The notes under the pieces: generated by a model
Seen by the model: the letters and a program-made list of their open reading frames with translations, nothing else
Database searches by the model: none
What the model was told of the DNA's origin: nothing
Shown here: positions 41,170-49,900 of the stretch, in pieces
Layout of the letters: each line of letters opens with the position of its first letter
Position numbering within the stretch: the stretch's first letter is position 1
Assembly: GCA_002371895.1 (NCBI GenBank)
Contig: DFHM01000002.1
Span: 1-51,972, forward strand
Direction: 5' to 3'
Length of the DNA: 51,972 bases
Origin: Candidatus Saccharibacteria bacterium UBA3723
GTDB taxonomy: Bacteria; Patescibacteriota; Saccharimonadia; Saccharimonadales; Saccharimonadaceae
Made by a program: the position numbers and the translations under genes

Positions 41170-41370
41170 ATGCCTGAACCAAAAAAACAGAGCAGCCCTC
41201 GCAAGACCGGCCTTCGCCGCAGCCATTTGCGTTTGAAGCTTGCTCGTAGCGTGAATGCACATTCACCAGTAAAAGCTTTCGAAACAGCAAAGAAGACCCC
41301 AAATCTCAAGCTCAAAGCTTGCAAAAAGTGCGGCAGCAAGCCATGCACTTGTGACAAAAAGACAAAATAA
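41170..41370 (+). CDS. rpmF: 50S ribosomal protein L32
   Basis: 66 residues, basic. The start PEPKKQSSPRKTGLRRSH resembles the L32 family, and a Cys cluster CKKCGSKPCTC near the C-terminus corresponds to the zinc-binding part. The spacing between the last cysteines is compressed relative to the common CxxC-CxxC form. An AAGGAG site is 9 nt before ATG. First gene of a cluster with nusB and rnc. Confidence 0.82.
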   Translation: MPEPKKQSSPRKTGLRRSHLRLKLARSVNAHSPVKAFETAKKTPNLKLKACKKCGSKPCTCDKKTK

Positions 41371-41388
41371 ATAGGGAGGCAAATTAAC

Positions 41389-41901
41389 GTGGCAAGCAAT
41401 CGACATCTCGGCAGAATTATCGCGCTTCAGAGTCTGTATGAGTATGAATTCAGAAGCAAGGCGGGCGACGCCTCGGCCGACATCGATAGTATCGTCGCAA
41501 AAAATATAGAGCCCTACGCAAAAGCCTTAGGGGACGTTGACTTCGTACACGATTTAACTCATGGCGTTTTTGATGAAATGGATAAGCTCGACGAAGAGCT
41601 TCAGCCAATGGCACCAGAATGGCCAATTTCTAGTATTTCCTCAATCGATCGCAACGTCTTAAGGATTGGTCTTTTTGAGCTTACGCGCCGAAAAGGCACT
41701 GTTCCACCAAAGGTCGCCATCAACGAAGCCGTCGAATTAGCAAAGGCTTTCGGTTCCGATAACTCTTCAAAGTTTATCAATGGCGTGTTGGGCACTGCTT
41801 ATCGTAATATTGGGGGAGAGGAACAGAAACAGCATGCAGAATCAGAAAAGTCCGAAGCTGCAGGCGAAGTCGCAGACAACAAGCAAGGCGGTGAAGCCTA
41901 G
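41389..41901 (+). CDS. nusB: Transcription antitermination factor NusB
   Basis: 170 residues, GTG start preceded by AGGGAGG. All-helical NusB fold: RHLGRIIALQSLYEYEF, DFVHDLTHGV, WPISSISSIDRNVLRIGLFEL and PPKVAINEAVELAKAFGSDNSSKFINGVLG. It works with NusE (S10) on boxA RNA to support rRNA transcription. A charged extension of about 25 residues (Glu/Lys/Ala-rich) follows the core and overlaps the start of the next gene. Confidence 0.95.
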   Translation: MASNRHLGRIIALQSLYEYEFRSKAGDASADIDSIVAKNIEPYAKALGDVDFVHDLTHGVFDEMDKLDEELQPMAPEWPISSISSIDRNVLRIGLFELTRRKGTVPPKVAINEAVELAKAFGSDNSSKFINGVLGTAYRNIGGEEQKQHAESEKSEAAGEVADNKQGGEA

Positions 41902-42520
41902 AAGTAAGGGCGCGACATCTAGGATGCCGCGAACTTCTCAGCCAAGACCAAAGAAGAAAACTAGCGCAAAAAACAAGCGTGGCACTTACAAGATTCCTGA
42001 AGCTTTTCCTACGGAAGAGTATAGAGAGCCGCGTCTCGAAAAAGTGCGTCAGGTTGTCTTCCGCAAAAAACCAGAGATCAAAGAAATCGTACGTGAGCCA
42101 ACCGCTGGCGGTATCGTATTTCGCATGACTCCGGATAACCGTGATATTGAGATTCTTTTGATTCAAGATAGTAAGAATCGTTGGACAATTCCAAAAGGCC
42201 ATATCGAACCAGGCGAAACTGCAAAACAAACTGCAGTGCGCGAGATTGGTGAGGAATCAGGCCTAAAGGATGTTGACGTTCTGACTTGGCTCGGAAAAAT
42301 CCATTTCAAGTATCGCCGACTCGACAAGTTAGTCTTGATGACTACTCAGGTTTATCTCGTCCAGTCGATGAACAAAAAAGAACATCCAACCAAAGAAAAA
42401 TGGATGAACGGCATCAAGTGGTTTAGTTTTTCGGATGCGCTCGACGCAATCGAATATGCTGACATTGAAAAATTGATGCTTATTGCAAAAAAGAAAATAC
42501 GTAGTGGAGAATTCAATTAA
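41834..42520 (+). CDS. NUDIX hydrolase
   Basis: 228 residues. A very basic, probably disordered N-terminus (about 1-60) precedes a NUDIX domain with a complete box: GHIEPGETAKQTAVREIGEE followed by SGL, fitting Gx5Ex7REUxEExGU. It hydrolyses a nucleoside diphosphate-linked substrate; which one is unknown. ATG 41834 would overlap nusB by 68 nt; a later ATG near 41924 is an alternative that avoids the overlap. The stop overlaps the rnc start by one base. Confidence 0.88.
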   Translation: MQNQKSPKLQAKSQTTSKAVKPRSKGATSRMPRTSQPRPKKKTSAKNKRGTYKIPEAFPTEEYREPRLEKVRQVVFRKKPEIKEIVREPTAGGIVFRMTPDNRDIEILLIQDSKNRWTIPKGHIEPGETAKQTAVREIGEESGLKDVDVLTWLGKIHFKYRRLDKLVLMTTQVYLVQSMNKKEHPTKEKWMNGIKWFSFSDALDAIEYADIEKLMLIAKKKIRSGEFN

Positions 42521-43257
42521 TGAATAAAGCTCAATATGATGCCTATGTTGCATTCGCAAAAGAAAAATTAGGCATTGAGTTCCACGATATTAACCTGTTA
42601 ATCACTGCTTTGACACATCGCTCGTATGTCAACGAGCACAAGGATTCGACGGAGCACAACGAGCGCCTCGAATTTCTCGGTGATGCAGTACTAGAATTAG
42701 TATCTTCCGACTTTCTTTTCCATAAGTACAACCAGCCAGAAGGTATCATGACGGCATGGCGTGCCGCTTTGGTTAATACCGAGGCGAACGCCGCTGCTGG
42801 CGAAAGGCTTGGCTATCAGAGTTTGGTCCGCCTTAGCCGTGGTGAGAAAAACGGATCCGAGCGCGCGATGCATGTAATCCTCGCGGACTGCTACGAAGCG
42901 ATTATTGGTGCGATTTATCTCGACCAAGGATACGCGACGGCAGAGAAATTTATCCAAGAGAATAGCCTAGTTCGTATTGATGAAATCATCGAGAGTGAAT
43001 CATGGCGTGATGCTAAATCATTCTTGCAGGTGCTATCTCAGCATATCGACAACGTTACTCCGGTATATCGCGTCATCAAGGAAGAAGGCCCGGATCACGA
43101 TAAGACGTTTACATTAGGTGTATTCATTAATGATCACCTCAAGGCGACGGGCGTAGGGCACAGCAAACAGGAGGCTCAAGTAAAAGCCGCTTCCGAAGCT
43201 ATTCGCCAGTACAAGCGTGAACATCCAAAAGAAGTTGAAGAATTCAAAGTAATCTGA
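42520..43257 (+). CDS. rnc: Ribonuclease III
   Basis: 245 residues. The catalytic signature is ERLEFLGDAVLELV (about 48-61), with the second acidic cluster DCYEAIIGAIYLDQG (about 124-138), then a C-terminal double-stranded RNA-binding domain (about 165-235, ending HSKQEAQVKAASEAI). It processes rRNA and cuts structured mRNAs; the pnp leader hairpin in this window is a candidate target. It is translationally coupled to the NUDIX gene. The stop is TGA, evidence that TGA is a stop in this genome. Confidence 0.97.
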   Translation: MNKAQYDAYVAFAKEKLGIEFHDINLLITALTHRSYVNEHKDSTEHNERLEFLGDAVLELVSSDFLFHKYNQPEGIMTAWRAALVNTEANAAAGERLGYQSLVRLSRGEKNGSERAMHVILADCYEAIIGAIYLDQGYATAEKFIQENSLVRIDEIIESESWRDAKSFLQVLSQHIDNVTPVYRVIKEEGPDHDKTFTLGVFINDHLKATGVGHSKQEAQVKAASEAIRQYKREHPKEVEEFKVI

Positions 43258-43263
43258 TATAAT
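43258..43263 (+). promoter_or_regulatory. -10 box of rpsP
   Basis: TATAAT directly follows the rnc stop codon, giving rpsP a ~25-nt leader that contains TAAGGAG. Confidence 0.6.
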
Positions 43264-43292
43264 AATCAAGATTAACTAATTTAAGGAGAAAT

Positions 43293-43655
43293 ATGCTTGC
43301 GATTCGCTTACAGCGTAATGGCCGTAAAGGTTTACCCCTTTATAGGATAGTCGTCCAAGAAGCGCAACGTCACCCTCTTTCGGGTCGTATCGTCGCTCAG
43401 GTCGGCAGCTACAACCCACACACCAAAGCTACTGTTTTGGACAAAAAAGAAGTTGAGAAATATCTCGGCAATGGTGCTCAACCAAGTTCCCGCGTAGTCC
43501 GCATCCTTACCAAAGAAGGTATCAAGATGCCAAAGTGGGTTAAGGTAACCCCAGAGAAGCATGCAACTGCAAAACATGCAGACAAGCTTCGCAAAAACCA
43601 GCCAAAGGAAGAAGCTCCAGCAGAGGAAGCAACCGAAGCTCCAGCAGAAGCCTAA
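43293..43655 (+). CDS. rpsP: 30S ribosomal protein S16
   Basis: 120 residues. The S16 core is clear: IRLQRNGRKGLPLYRIVV, GSYNP and a C-terminal KEGIKMPKW segment. A Lys/Ala/Glu/Pro-rich tail of about 35 residues lengthens it beyond the common 80-90. TAAGGAG precedes ATG. It is followed by khpA, the order also seen in Firmicutes, but three hairpins separate the two genes. Confidence 0.96.
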   Translation: MLAIRLQRNGRKGLPLYRIVVQEAQRHPLSGRIVAQVGSYNPHTKATVLDKKEVEKYLGNGAQPSSRVVRILTKEGIKMPKWVKVTPEKHATAKHADKLRKNQPKEEAPAEEATEAPAEA

Positions 43656-43660
43656 AGCTA

Positions 43661-43689
43661 AAAAATACCAGCCCAGAGCTGGTATTTTT
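43661..43689 (+). terminator. Terminator of rpsP
   Basis: A 12-bp AAAAATACCAGC/GCTGGTATTTTT stem with a CCAGA loop. Confidence 0.9.
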
Positions 43690-43695
43690 GTGCGG

Positions 43696-43721
43696 CGTCC
43701 CCCGGCTTCGGCTGGGGGACG
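43696..43721 (+). repeat. Very stable hairpin with cUUCGg tetraloop
   Basis: CGTCCCCC (43696-43703) pairs with GGGGGACG (43714-43721), continued by one G-T and two G-C pairs to a TTCG tetraloop closed by C-G. No T-run follows, so it is not a normal terminator. Confidence 0.7.
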
Positions 43722-43728
43722 TGCCATT

Positions 43729-43753
43729 TTCCGCCATTGTGCGGAATATTTTT
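43729..43753 (+). terminator. Second terminator-like hairpin before khpA
   Basis: A TTCCGC/GCGGAA stem with a 6-nt loop, followed by TATTTTT. Confidence 0.6.
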
Positions 43754-43795
43754 ATGCTAAAATTAGTACATAATACTTAACAATATGGAGAACCT

Positions 43796-44230
43796 ATGGC
43801 TACTATAGACCAGCAATTCGTAGAATACATTGTAAAGACCCTCGTAAATAACCCAGACAAAGTTACTATCGACCGCACTATCGACGAAAAAGGTGTACTC
43901 TTAAGTCTTGAAGTTGATCCAGAAGATGTCGGCCGCATTATTGGCCGCCGTGGCGCAACCGCACAAAGCATCCGCACTCTTCTTCGCGCTCTTGGCACAA
44001 AGAACGATGCTCGCTACAACCTAAAGATTGTAAATAACGACGATTATGAGCCAGCAGAAAAGAAGGCTGAAGCTCCAGAGGCTGCCGACGATGATGCGGA
44101 AGAAGCTGTCGAAGATATAAAGGAAGACGTAGCAGAAGAGGCTGAAGAAGATACTTCGACAGAAGAAGGCAGCGAACTTGCAAAAAAGACCCGCGCAGAA
44201 CTTGCGGATTTGGACGACTTGGATATATAA
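43796..44230 (+). CDS. khpA: KH-domain RNA-binding protein KhpA (YlqC family)
   Basis: 144 residues. The first ~80 form a single KH domain with the GRIIGRRGATAQSIRTLL loop (about 44-61). KhpA normally is just this domain (~75-80 residues); here an acidic tail of ~65 residues (runs such as DDDAEEAVEDIKEDVAEEAE, ending DLDDLDI) is added. In other bacteria KhpA/KhpB bind small RNAs and affect division. A weak GGAGA site precedes ATG. Confidence 0.92.
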   Translation: MATIDQQFVEYIVKTLVNNPDKVTIDRTIDEKGVLLSLEVDPEDVGRIIGRRGATAQSIRTLLRALGTKNDARYNLKIVNNDDYEPAEKKAEAPEAADDDAEEAVEDIKEDVAEEAEEDTSTEEGSELAKKTRAELADLDDLDI

Positions 44231-44310
44231 TTATTCTAATGCTTTGTTCAGGCATTAAGCTAACTGCGAGTCAGCTTTAAAACATAAAAAGTTGAGAGCT
44301 TATATGCTTA

Positions 44311-44338
44311 AAAACCACCCCGGGTATGGGTGGTTTTT
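44311..44338 (+). terminator. Terminator of khpA
   Basis: An AAACCACCC/GGGTGGTTT stem with a 7-nt loop and T-run, about 80 nt after the stop codon. Confidence 0.85.
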
Positions 44339-44364
44339 AGGTTCCGCATAAAAACGATGGTATC

Positions 44365-44395
44365 AAAAAGCGCCCCGGGTTGGGGCGCTATTTTT
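44365..44395. terminator. Terminator of the large membrane protein gene
   Basis: An 8-bp AGCGCCCC/GGGGCGCT stem; T-runs on both sides make it bidirectional. Confidence 0.85.
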
Positions 44396-46715
44396 ATTCT
44401 TCTTCCTCGGAAGATTCTGCCTTTACGGCTTCTTCTTTAGGCTCATCTTTCTTCGGGGCTTCTTGCTTTGGCATATCTTCGTGCTTTGGTGCATCTTCTT
44501 GCTTTGGCGCATCTTCGTGCTTGACTTCGGCAACCTCAGCGACTGCCTGCTTTGCGTCCTCGCGCTGTTTCTGAGCATTAAGCTTCGTAAGGCGCCAGAC
44601 AACGATCAAGATCAATACGATGCCAATCACGCCGAACCAGATATAGATATATCCGCCGGACAATGAAATCATGCTGATTGCGAGAGCCGCAATCGTGGTC
44701 CAAACAAGCCAGGTTTTATCCTTAAAGACGGAGTATATCAAGAATACTACTTGCGCGATGAGGCTCGGGAGCATCCAGTAGCCTTCGCCGTTCCAACCTA
44801 TAATGAGGAGGCTGAGTGACAATAAGACATAGCCAAGTAGGAAACGCCATTTCTTGAAGACATGGTTTTCCTCGCGCTCTTTCCAGAAGCTGACGGCGAG
44901 TAGTGCAATTGGCATTACGAAGGCGCGCACTGTACTGATTGCGAGCTCTGCATTATCCGTAAAGGTTGCATAAGGCGTAACACATCTACTGCTGCTATAG
45001 CTATAGCTATATGAATCTGTATCACAAATACGAGTGTCAACTGGCGCATTGGCCTTTGCGATGGCACCACCAACCGTACCGACGAGCGAGAATATACATA
45101 GGGCACCAGAATAAATGGCGAGCTCGTATAACCAATTCTTGTTGGATAGGTAGCCGAAGATTGTTAGCAATACTGCTAGGGTCAACCAGCCGATTTCGAC
45201 AAAGTTTTCGTCGGCGCTAGCTACTACTACGATGAAGCCGGCAATAATTGTCGCAATTAATGCTAGCACGAAGCTAGGAACCGACTGCTTCTTCCTGAAG
45301 GCTGCATAGCCGAGTAGGGCGAGCAAACCGTAAATTGCAAAGTATGCTACTAGGAACCAGTTCATTGAATTAAAGTTAAAGAGATCGCTGAGCGTTGTAG
45401 GAATTAATAGCAAGCTGATAAGCGTAGCGATAGTCCAAAGAACATTCTTATGTACGAACGAATAAACAACGCCAAGGATTGCTACGAAGGTGAATATCAA
45501 TGTCCCAATCAAAGAGTTATTGTCTAGGCCGTATGCCAATACTGGCGCAACTAAGATTCCGGCTAGAGAGATAACTTCTACGACGTGCTCTGCCTTGACT
45601 GCGGCGGCATCTTTCTTTGGAATGAAGAGCGCTATTAGTGATTGCGCTAGCCAGCCGACGAGCCAGACTACGGTTACTGAGATTACGGTAGTTTCGTTGG
45701 TTGGTCCTGCATAGAAGGAATAATATGAATAATATTCAAAGAACGAGTAGTTGAGAATATCTGCCACAATCGTAAATACAAGCAATTGTGCCACGATACG
45801 TGTAAATATAAAGAATCCGTACTTATGACCCTTAAGCCAGTGTAGTAAGGCGTACGCAAGTAGCAACACGCCGACTAGGGTGCGGAGGAATGGATATTCC
45901 ATAGCAAAATCTTCGGCAAGGAATGTCGACGCTAGAGCCAACGATAAAATTGGCGTCAGTATGAGGCCAAATACTTGTGTTGGCTTGCGGAATGCAACTG
46001 GAAGCCAACTTGGCTTGCCGAGCCAGAGCAATGTAGGAACTAGCGTTAGTGTCATCGGTGCTAACATTGCCCAATATGTTCCGATAGTCCTATCATTGCC
46101 AGGCGTGCATGACCACGCCAATACGAATAACCATATATAAGAAAGTGTCGCCGTAACCTTTGAATTGAAGATTAAAGTATCCAGAATGAATACAGCTAAA
46201 GAAATGACGGAGGCTACAATCCAGGATAGTTGTGTGCCCATGCCTAGCGACATGAATGAAATAACCCAGAATGGGAAGACGGCCGATGCGGTATAAGCGA
46301 AGCTCTTGCCCACACTCTTTAGATATGGGACAGCCTTAAATAAGGCAATGCCGCCGGCATAGAATAACAATGTAAGTGTAATGGCGGTCGGAGCAACAAG
46401 AGAGTCATCCGCGCTATTAATAAAGATAATCATTGCCATTACTAATAGGAAGCTACCTAAATATAGTAATATATTCCATTTTTTGTATGGATCTACCGGT
46501 TTTGGCGGAGTCGGCGGTGCCGCATTAACTGGTACTGGCTCGGCGACTGGCTTTAGTGAGCCATCTGCATTTTGCGCAGCTATCGCGGCAGTGTTAGCGT
46601 TTGCTTTTCTCTTTTTATTATCGCTGACCAATAAATATATTATGACAACGACAGGGGCGAGCAAAATCATAATGCTCATTAGCCCACCGAACAACCCAAC
46701 TAGAGCTGAATACAT
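44394..46715 (-). CDS. Large polytopic membrane protein, function unknown
   Basis: 773 residues. An N-terminal helix (about 8-30), a linker rich in Ala/Asn/Pro (about 33-75), then roughly 18-20 closely packed membrane segments up to about residue 715, and a charged cytoplasmic tail. The layout resembles DUF2157-like multi-span proteins of unknown role, but I cannot assign a family. The tail contains three or more six-residue repeats of the form K(H/Q)ED(A/M)P and ends in SSEEEE. GGAGGT lies before ATG. Confidence 0.82.
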   Translation of the reverse strand: MYSALVGLFGGLMSIMILLAPVVVIIYLLVSDNKKRKANANTAAIAAQNADGSLKPVAEPVPVNAAPPTPPKPVDPYKKWNILLYLGSFLLVMAMIIFINSADDSLVAPTAITLTLLFYAGGIALFKAVPYLKSVGKSFAYTASAVFPFWVISFMSLGMGTQLSWIVASVISLAVFILDTLIFNSKVTATLSYIWLFVLAWSCTPGNDRTIGTYWAMLAPMTLTLVPTLLWLGKPSWLPVAFRKPTQVFGLILTPILSLALASTFLAEDFAMEYPFLRTLVGVLLLAYALLHWLKGHKYGFFIFTRIVAQLLVFTIVADILNYSFFEYYSYYSFYAGPTNETTVISVTVVWLVGWLAQSLIALFIPKKDAAAVKAEHVVEVISLAGILVAPVLAYGLDNNSLIGTLIFTFVAILGVVYSFVHKNVLWTIATLISLLLIPTTLSDLFNFNSMNWFLVAYFAIYGLLALLGYAAFRKKQSVPSFVLALIATIIAGFIVVVASADENFVEIGWLTLAVLLTIFGYLSNKNWLYELAIYSGALCIFSLVGTVGGAIAKANAPVDTRICDTDSYSYSYSSSRCVTPYATFTDNAELAISTVRAFVMPIALLAVSFWKEREENHVFKKWRFLLGYVLLSLSLLIIGWNGEGYWMLPSLIAQVVFLIYSVFKDKTWLVWTTIAALAISMISLSGGYIYIWFGVIGIVLILIVVWRLTKLNAQKQREDAKQAVAEVAEVKHEDAPKQEDAPKHEDMPKQEAPKKDEPKEEAVKAESSEEEE
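44470..44523 (-). repeat. Three 18-bp tandem repeats in the tail of the large membrane protein gene
   Basis: Units at 44470-44487, 44488-44505 and 44506-44523 differ at only a few positions and encode K(H/Q)ED(A/M)P. Repeat number may vary between strains. Confidence 0.75.
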
Positions 46716-46802
46716 TTATAACCTCCTATACTGATTTAAATTTTAAATGCTCGTGTTAAAAATATCAACACGTTTTAAACCCAAAAAAGCCGTGAAAAAC
46801 CC

Positions 46803-46831
46803 TTGCGGAAGTTGCAAAAAAGCGCTACAAT
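46803..46831 (+). promoter_or_regulatory. Promoter of rpoBC
   Basis: TTGCGG (46803-46808), 17-nt spacer, TACAAT (46826-46831), predicting a leader of about 112 nt. Confidence 0.65.
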
Positions 46832-46852
46832 TTGTAGTTAAGAAGTAGTGTG

Positions 46853-46902
46853 CTTTGATTATTTTGTATCTCTGTTCTGGCAAAACAGAGAGGGGGTCAA
46901 AG
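46853..46902 (+). promoter_or_regulatory. Leader hairpin of rpoB
   Basis: TCTCTGTT/AACAGAGA (46869-46876 with 46884-46891) sits inside an outer CTTTGA/TCAAAG pairing (46853-46858 with 46897-46902). A regulatory role is possible; no known ribosomal-protein or riboswitch motif was recognised. Confidence 0.5.
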
Positions 46903-46950
46903 CGGTGATCTTCCGGCCAAAGTATCAACACTAACAAACAGCGAGGGAAT

Positions 46951-49900
46951 GTGGCAAAATCTACAAATACCGCAAAGAGTGGTAGCCGGGTATCTTTTAC
47001 CGAGGGCGACCAAGTTCTTCCAATACCAAATTTAACCGAGCATCAAACCAAATCTTGGAAAGAATTCGTAGATTACGGTCTTCAAGAAGTCTTCAATGAG
47101 CTCAACCCAATCGATGACTACACCGGTCAAAAGATGAGCTTGCGCTTCAAGGATTACTATTTCAAGGATCCAGTAGAAGACGATCGTACTGCGAAGGAAA
47201 ATCTTACAACTTACGAAGCTCCACTACATGTAAATGTAGAGCTTACCAACAAGGTTACCGGCGAAGTCAAAGAGCAGGATATCTATTTTGGTGATTATCC
47301 TTGGATGACTGACCGCGCTAGCTTTATTATTAATGGTACCGAGCGCGTAATTGTATCTCAGCTTATCCGTTCTGCTGGTGTATTCTTCCAGGCAGATACG
47401 GTTGCAGGCCATAATTATTATGGTGCAAAGATTATTCCAGGCCGCGGTGCATGGCTCGAATTCGAGACCGACACGAAAGGCGTCATCTATGTAAAGATTG
47501 ACCGCCGCAAGAAAGTCCCTGTAACAACCCTTCTACGCGCCCTTGGCCGCAAGAAGACCGAAATCGTTGCAGACTTCAAGGATATCGACACTGGCGATGT
47601 TCGCTATATTGAGAACACCTTCGAGAAGGATCCATCCGACAACCAGGGTAGTGCACTTCTTGAAATCTATCGCCGTCTCCGTCCAGGTGACTTGGCAACC
47701 GTTGAAAACGCAAAGAATATGATTGAGCGTACCTTCAATGATTACCGCCGCTATGATTATTCTCGTGTTGGCCGCTACAAGATTAATCAGCGCCTTGGCT
47801 TCGATACTCCAAACGACGAAGTTCACCGTACGCTACAAATGCAAGATTTAATCGCAATTATTCGCGAAATCATCCGTTTGAACAATACGCAGGACCCAGT
47901 CGATGATATCGACTCTCTTGCAAACCGCCGCGTCAAACTCGTCGGCGAGCTCGTTCAACGTCAATTCCGTCTTGGTATGCTTCGCTTGCAGCGCAACATC
48001 CTCGACCGCATGTCGATGAGCGACCCACAAACGGTTACCCCATCTCAGTTAGTAAACTCTCGCCCAGTCACGGCAGCAGTCAAAGAGTTCTTCAGCAGCT
48101 CTCAGCTCAGCCAGCTCATGGACGAAACTAACCCATTCAGCGAACTCTCACATAAGCGCCGTCTATCCAGCATGGGTCCTGGCGGTCTTACTCGTGAACG
48201 TGCAGGCTTTGAAGTACGCGATACGCACCCAACCCACTACGGTCGTATTTGTACCGTAGAGACCCCAGAAGGTGGTAACGTCGGTCTCGTACTTAACCTT
48301 GCAACCTATGCTCGCATCAATGACTATGGCTTCATCGAAGCTCCATACCGTGTCGTAAAAGACGGTAAAGTTACTGACGAAGTAGTCTATGTCGATGCTG
48401 CAGCAGAAGAAAACATGGTAATTGCGGATACTAGCGCAAAGCTTGATAAAGATGGCAAGTTCGTAGATGAATACGTATCTGCCCGCAAGGCTCTCCAGCC
48501 AACTCAGGTTGCCGCATCTGAAGTTACCCACATGGATGCTGCTCACAAGGAAATTCTTGGTGTGGCTGCTTCTATGATTCCATTCGTAGAAAAGAACCGC
48601 GTTGACCGTTCTTTGATGGCCTGCGCAATGCAGAAACAGGCAGTTCCACTAATTAAGCCAGAAGCTGCAATCGTCTCCACCGGTATCGATGCTGAAGTTG
48701 CAAAGAATCTTTCCCAGATTGTTTACGCAGAAGCAAATGGTGAGGTCGTAAAGGCCGATTCCAACTCTGTTGAAGTTAAATATACTGGCCAGAAAGAAAC
48801 TAAGACTTACAATCTAATTCACTTCATGAAGACCAACGACGACCGCTGTTATGATGAACGCACCGTCGTAAAGCGTGGCGACAAGGTAAAGAAGGGCGAT
48901 GTCCTTATTGAAGGTGCTTCCATCGATAACGGCGAGCTCGCACTTGGTAAGAACATGCTCGTAGCCTTCATGCCATGGCGCGGTTACAACATGGATGATG
49001 CTATCGTCATCTCCAAGCGCCTCGTCCAGGACGACGAATTAACCAGCATTAACATCCGCGACTTCGACGTAGAAGTTCGTGAGACTAAGCTTGGTCCAGA
49101 ACAGGTTACCCGCGATATTCCAAACGTATCCGAAGCTGCTCTACGCCACCTTGGCGAAGACGGTATCGTAACCGTTGGTTCCGAAGTCAAGAACGGCGAT
49201 GTTCTCGTTGGCAAGATTACGCCAAAGGGTGAACAGGAACTCAGCTCTGAGGAACGCCTCCTTCGCGCAATCTTCGGCGAAAAGGCAAAAGATGTCCGCG
49301 ATACTTCCGTCCGTATGAATGGTTCTGATGGCGGCAAGGTCGTCGGCGTAAAGATCTTTACACGCGAACAGGGTAACGACCTCAAGTCCGGCGTACTCAT
49401 GCAGATTAAGATTTACGTAGCAGAAATGCGCAAGATCTCCGTTGGCGATAAGCTTTCCGGCCGCCACGGTAACAAGGGTGTTGTTGCTCGCATTCTTCCA
49501 GTAGAAGATATGCCATTCATGGAAGATGGTACTCCAATCGATGTAATACTTAACCCAATGGGTGTACCTTCCCGTATGAACCTCGGTCAGCTCTTTGAGA
49601 CTCACCTTGGCATGGCAGCACGCGCACTTGGCTATCATGTAACTACCCCATCCTTCAACTCCGTATCTGATGAAACTATCTCCAGTGAGCTTCAGAAGGC
49701 TGGCTTCGAACCTGATGGTCGCGTAAAACTCTACGATGGTCTAACTGGTGAACCATTTGAAGAACGCATTACCGTTGGTGTAATGTACATGCTTAAGCTT
49801 CATCACATGGTCGCAGACAAGATTCACGCCCGCTCCACTGGTCCATACACGATGGTCACCCAGCAGCCACTTGGTGGTAAAGCACAGAATGGTGGTCAGC

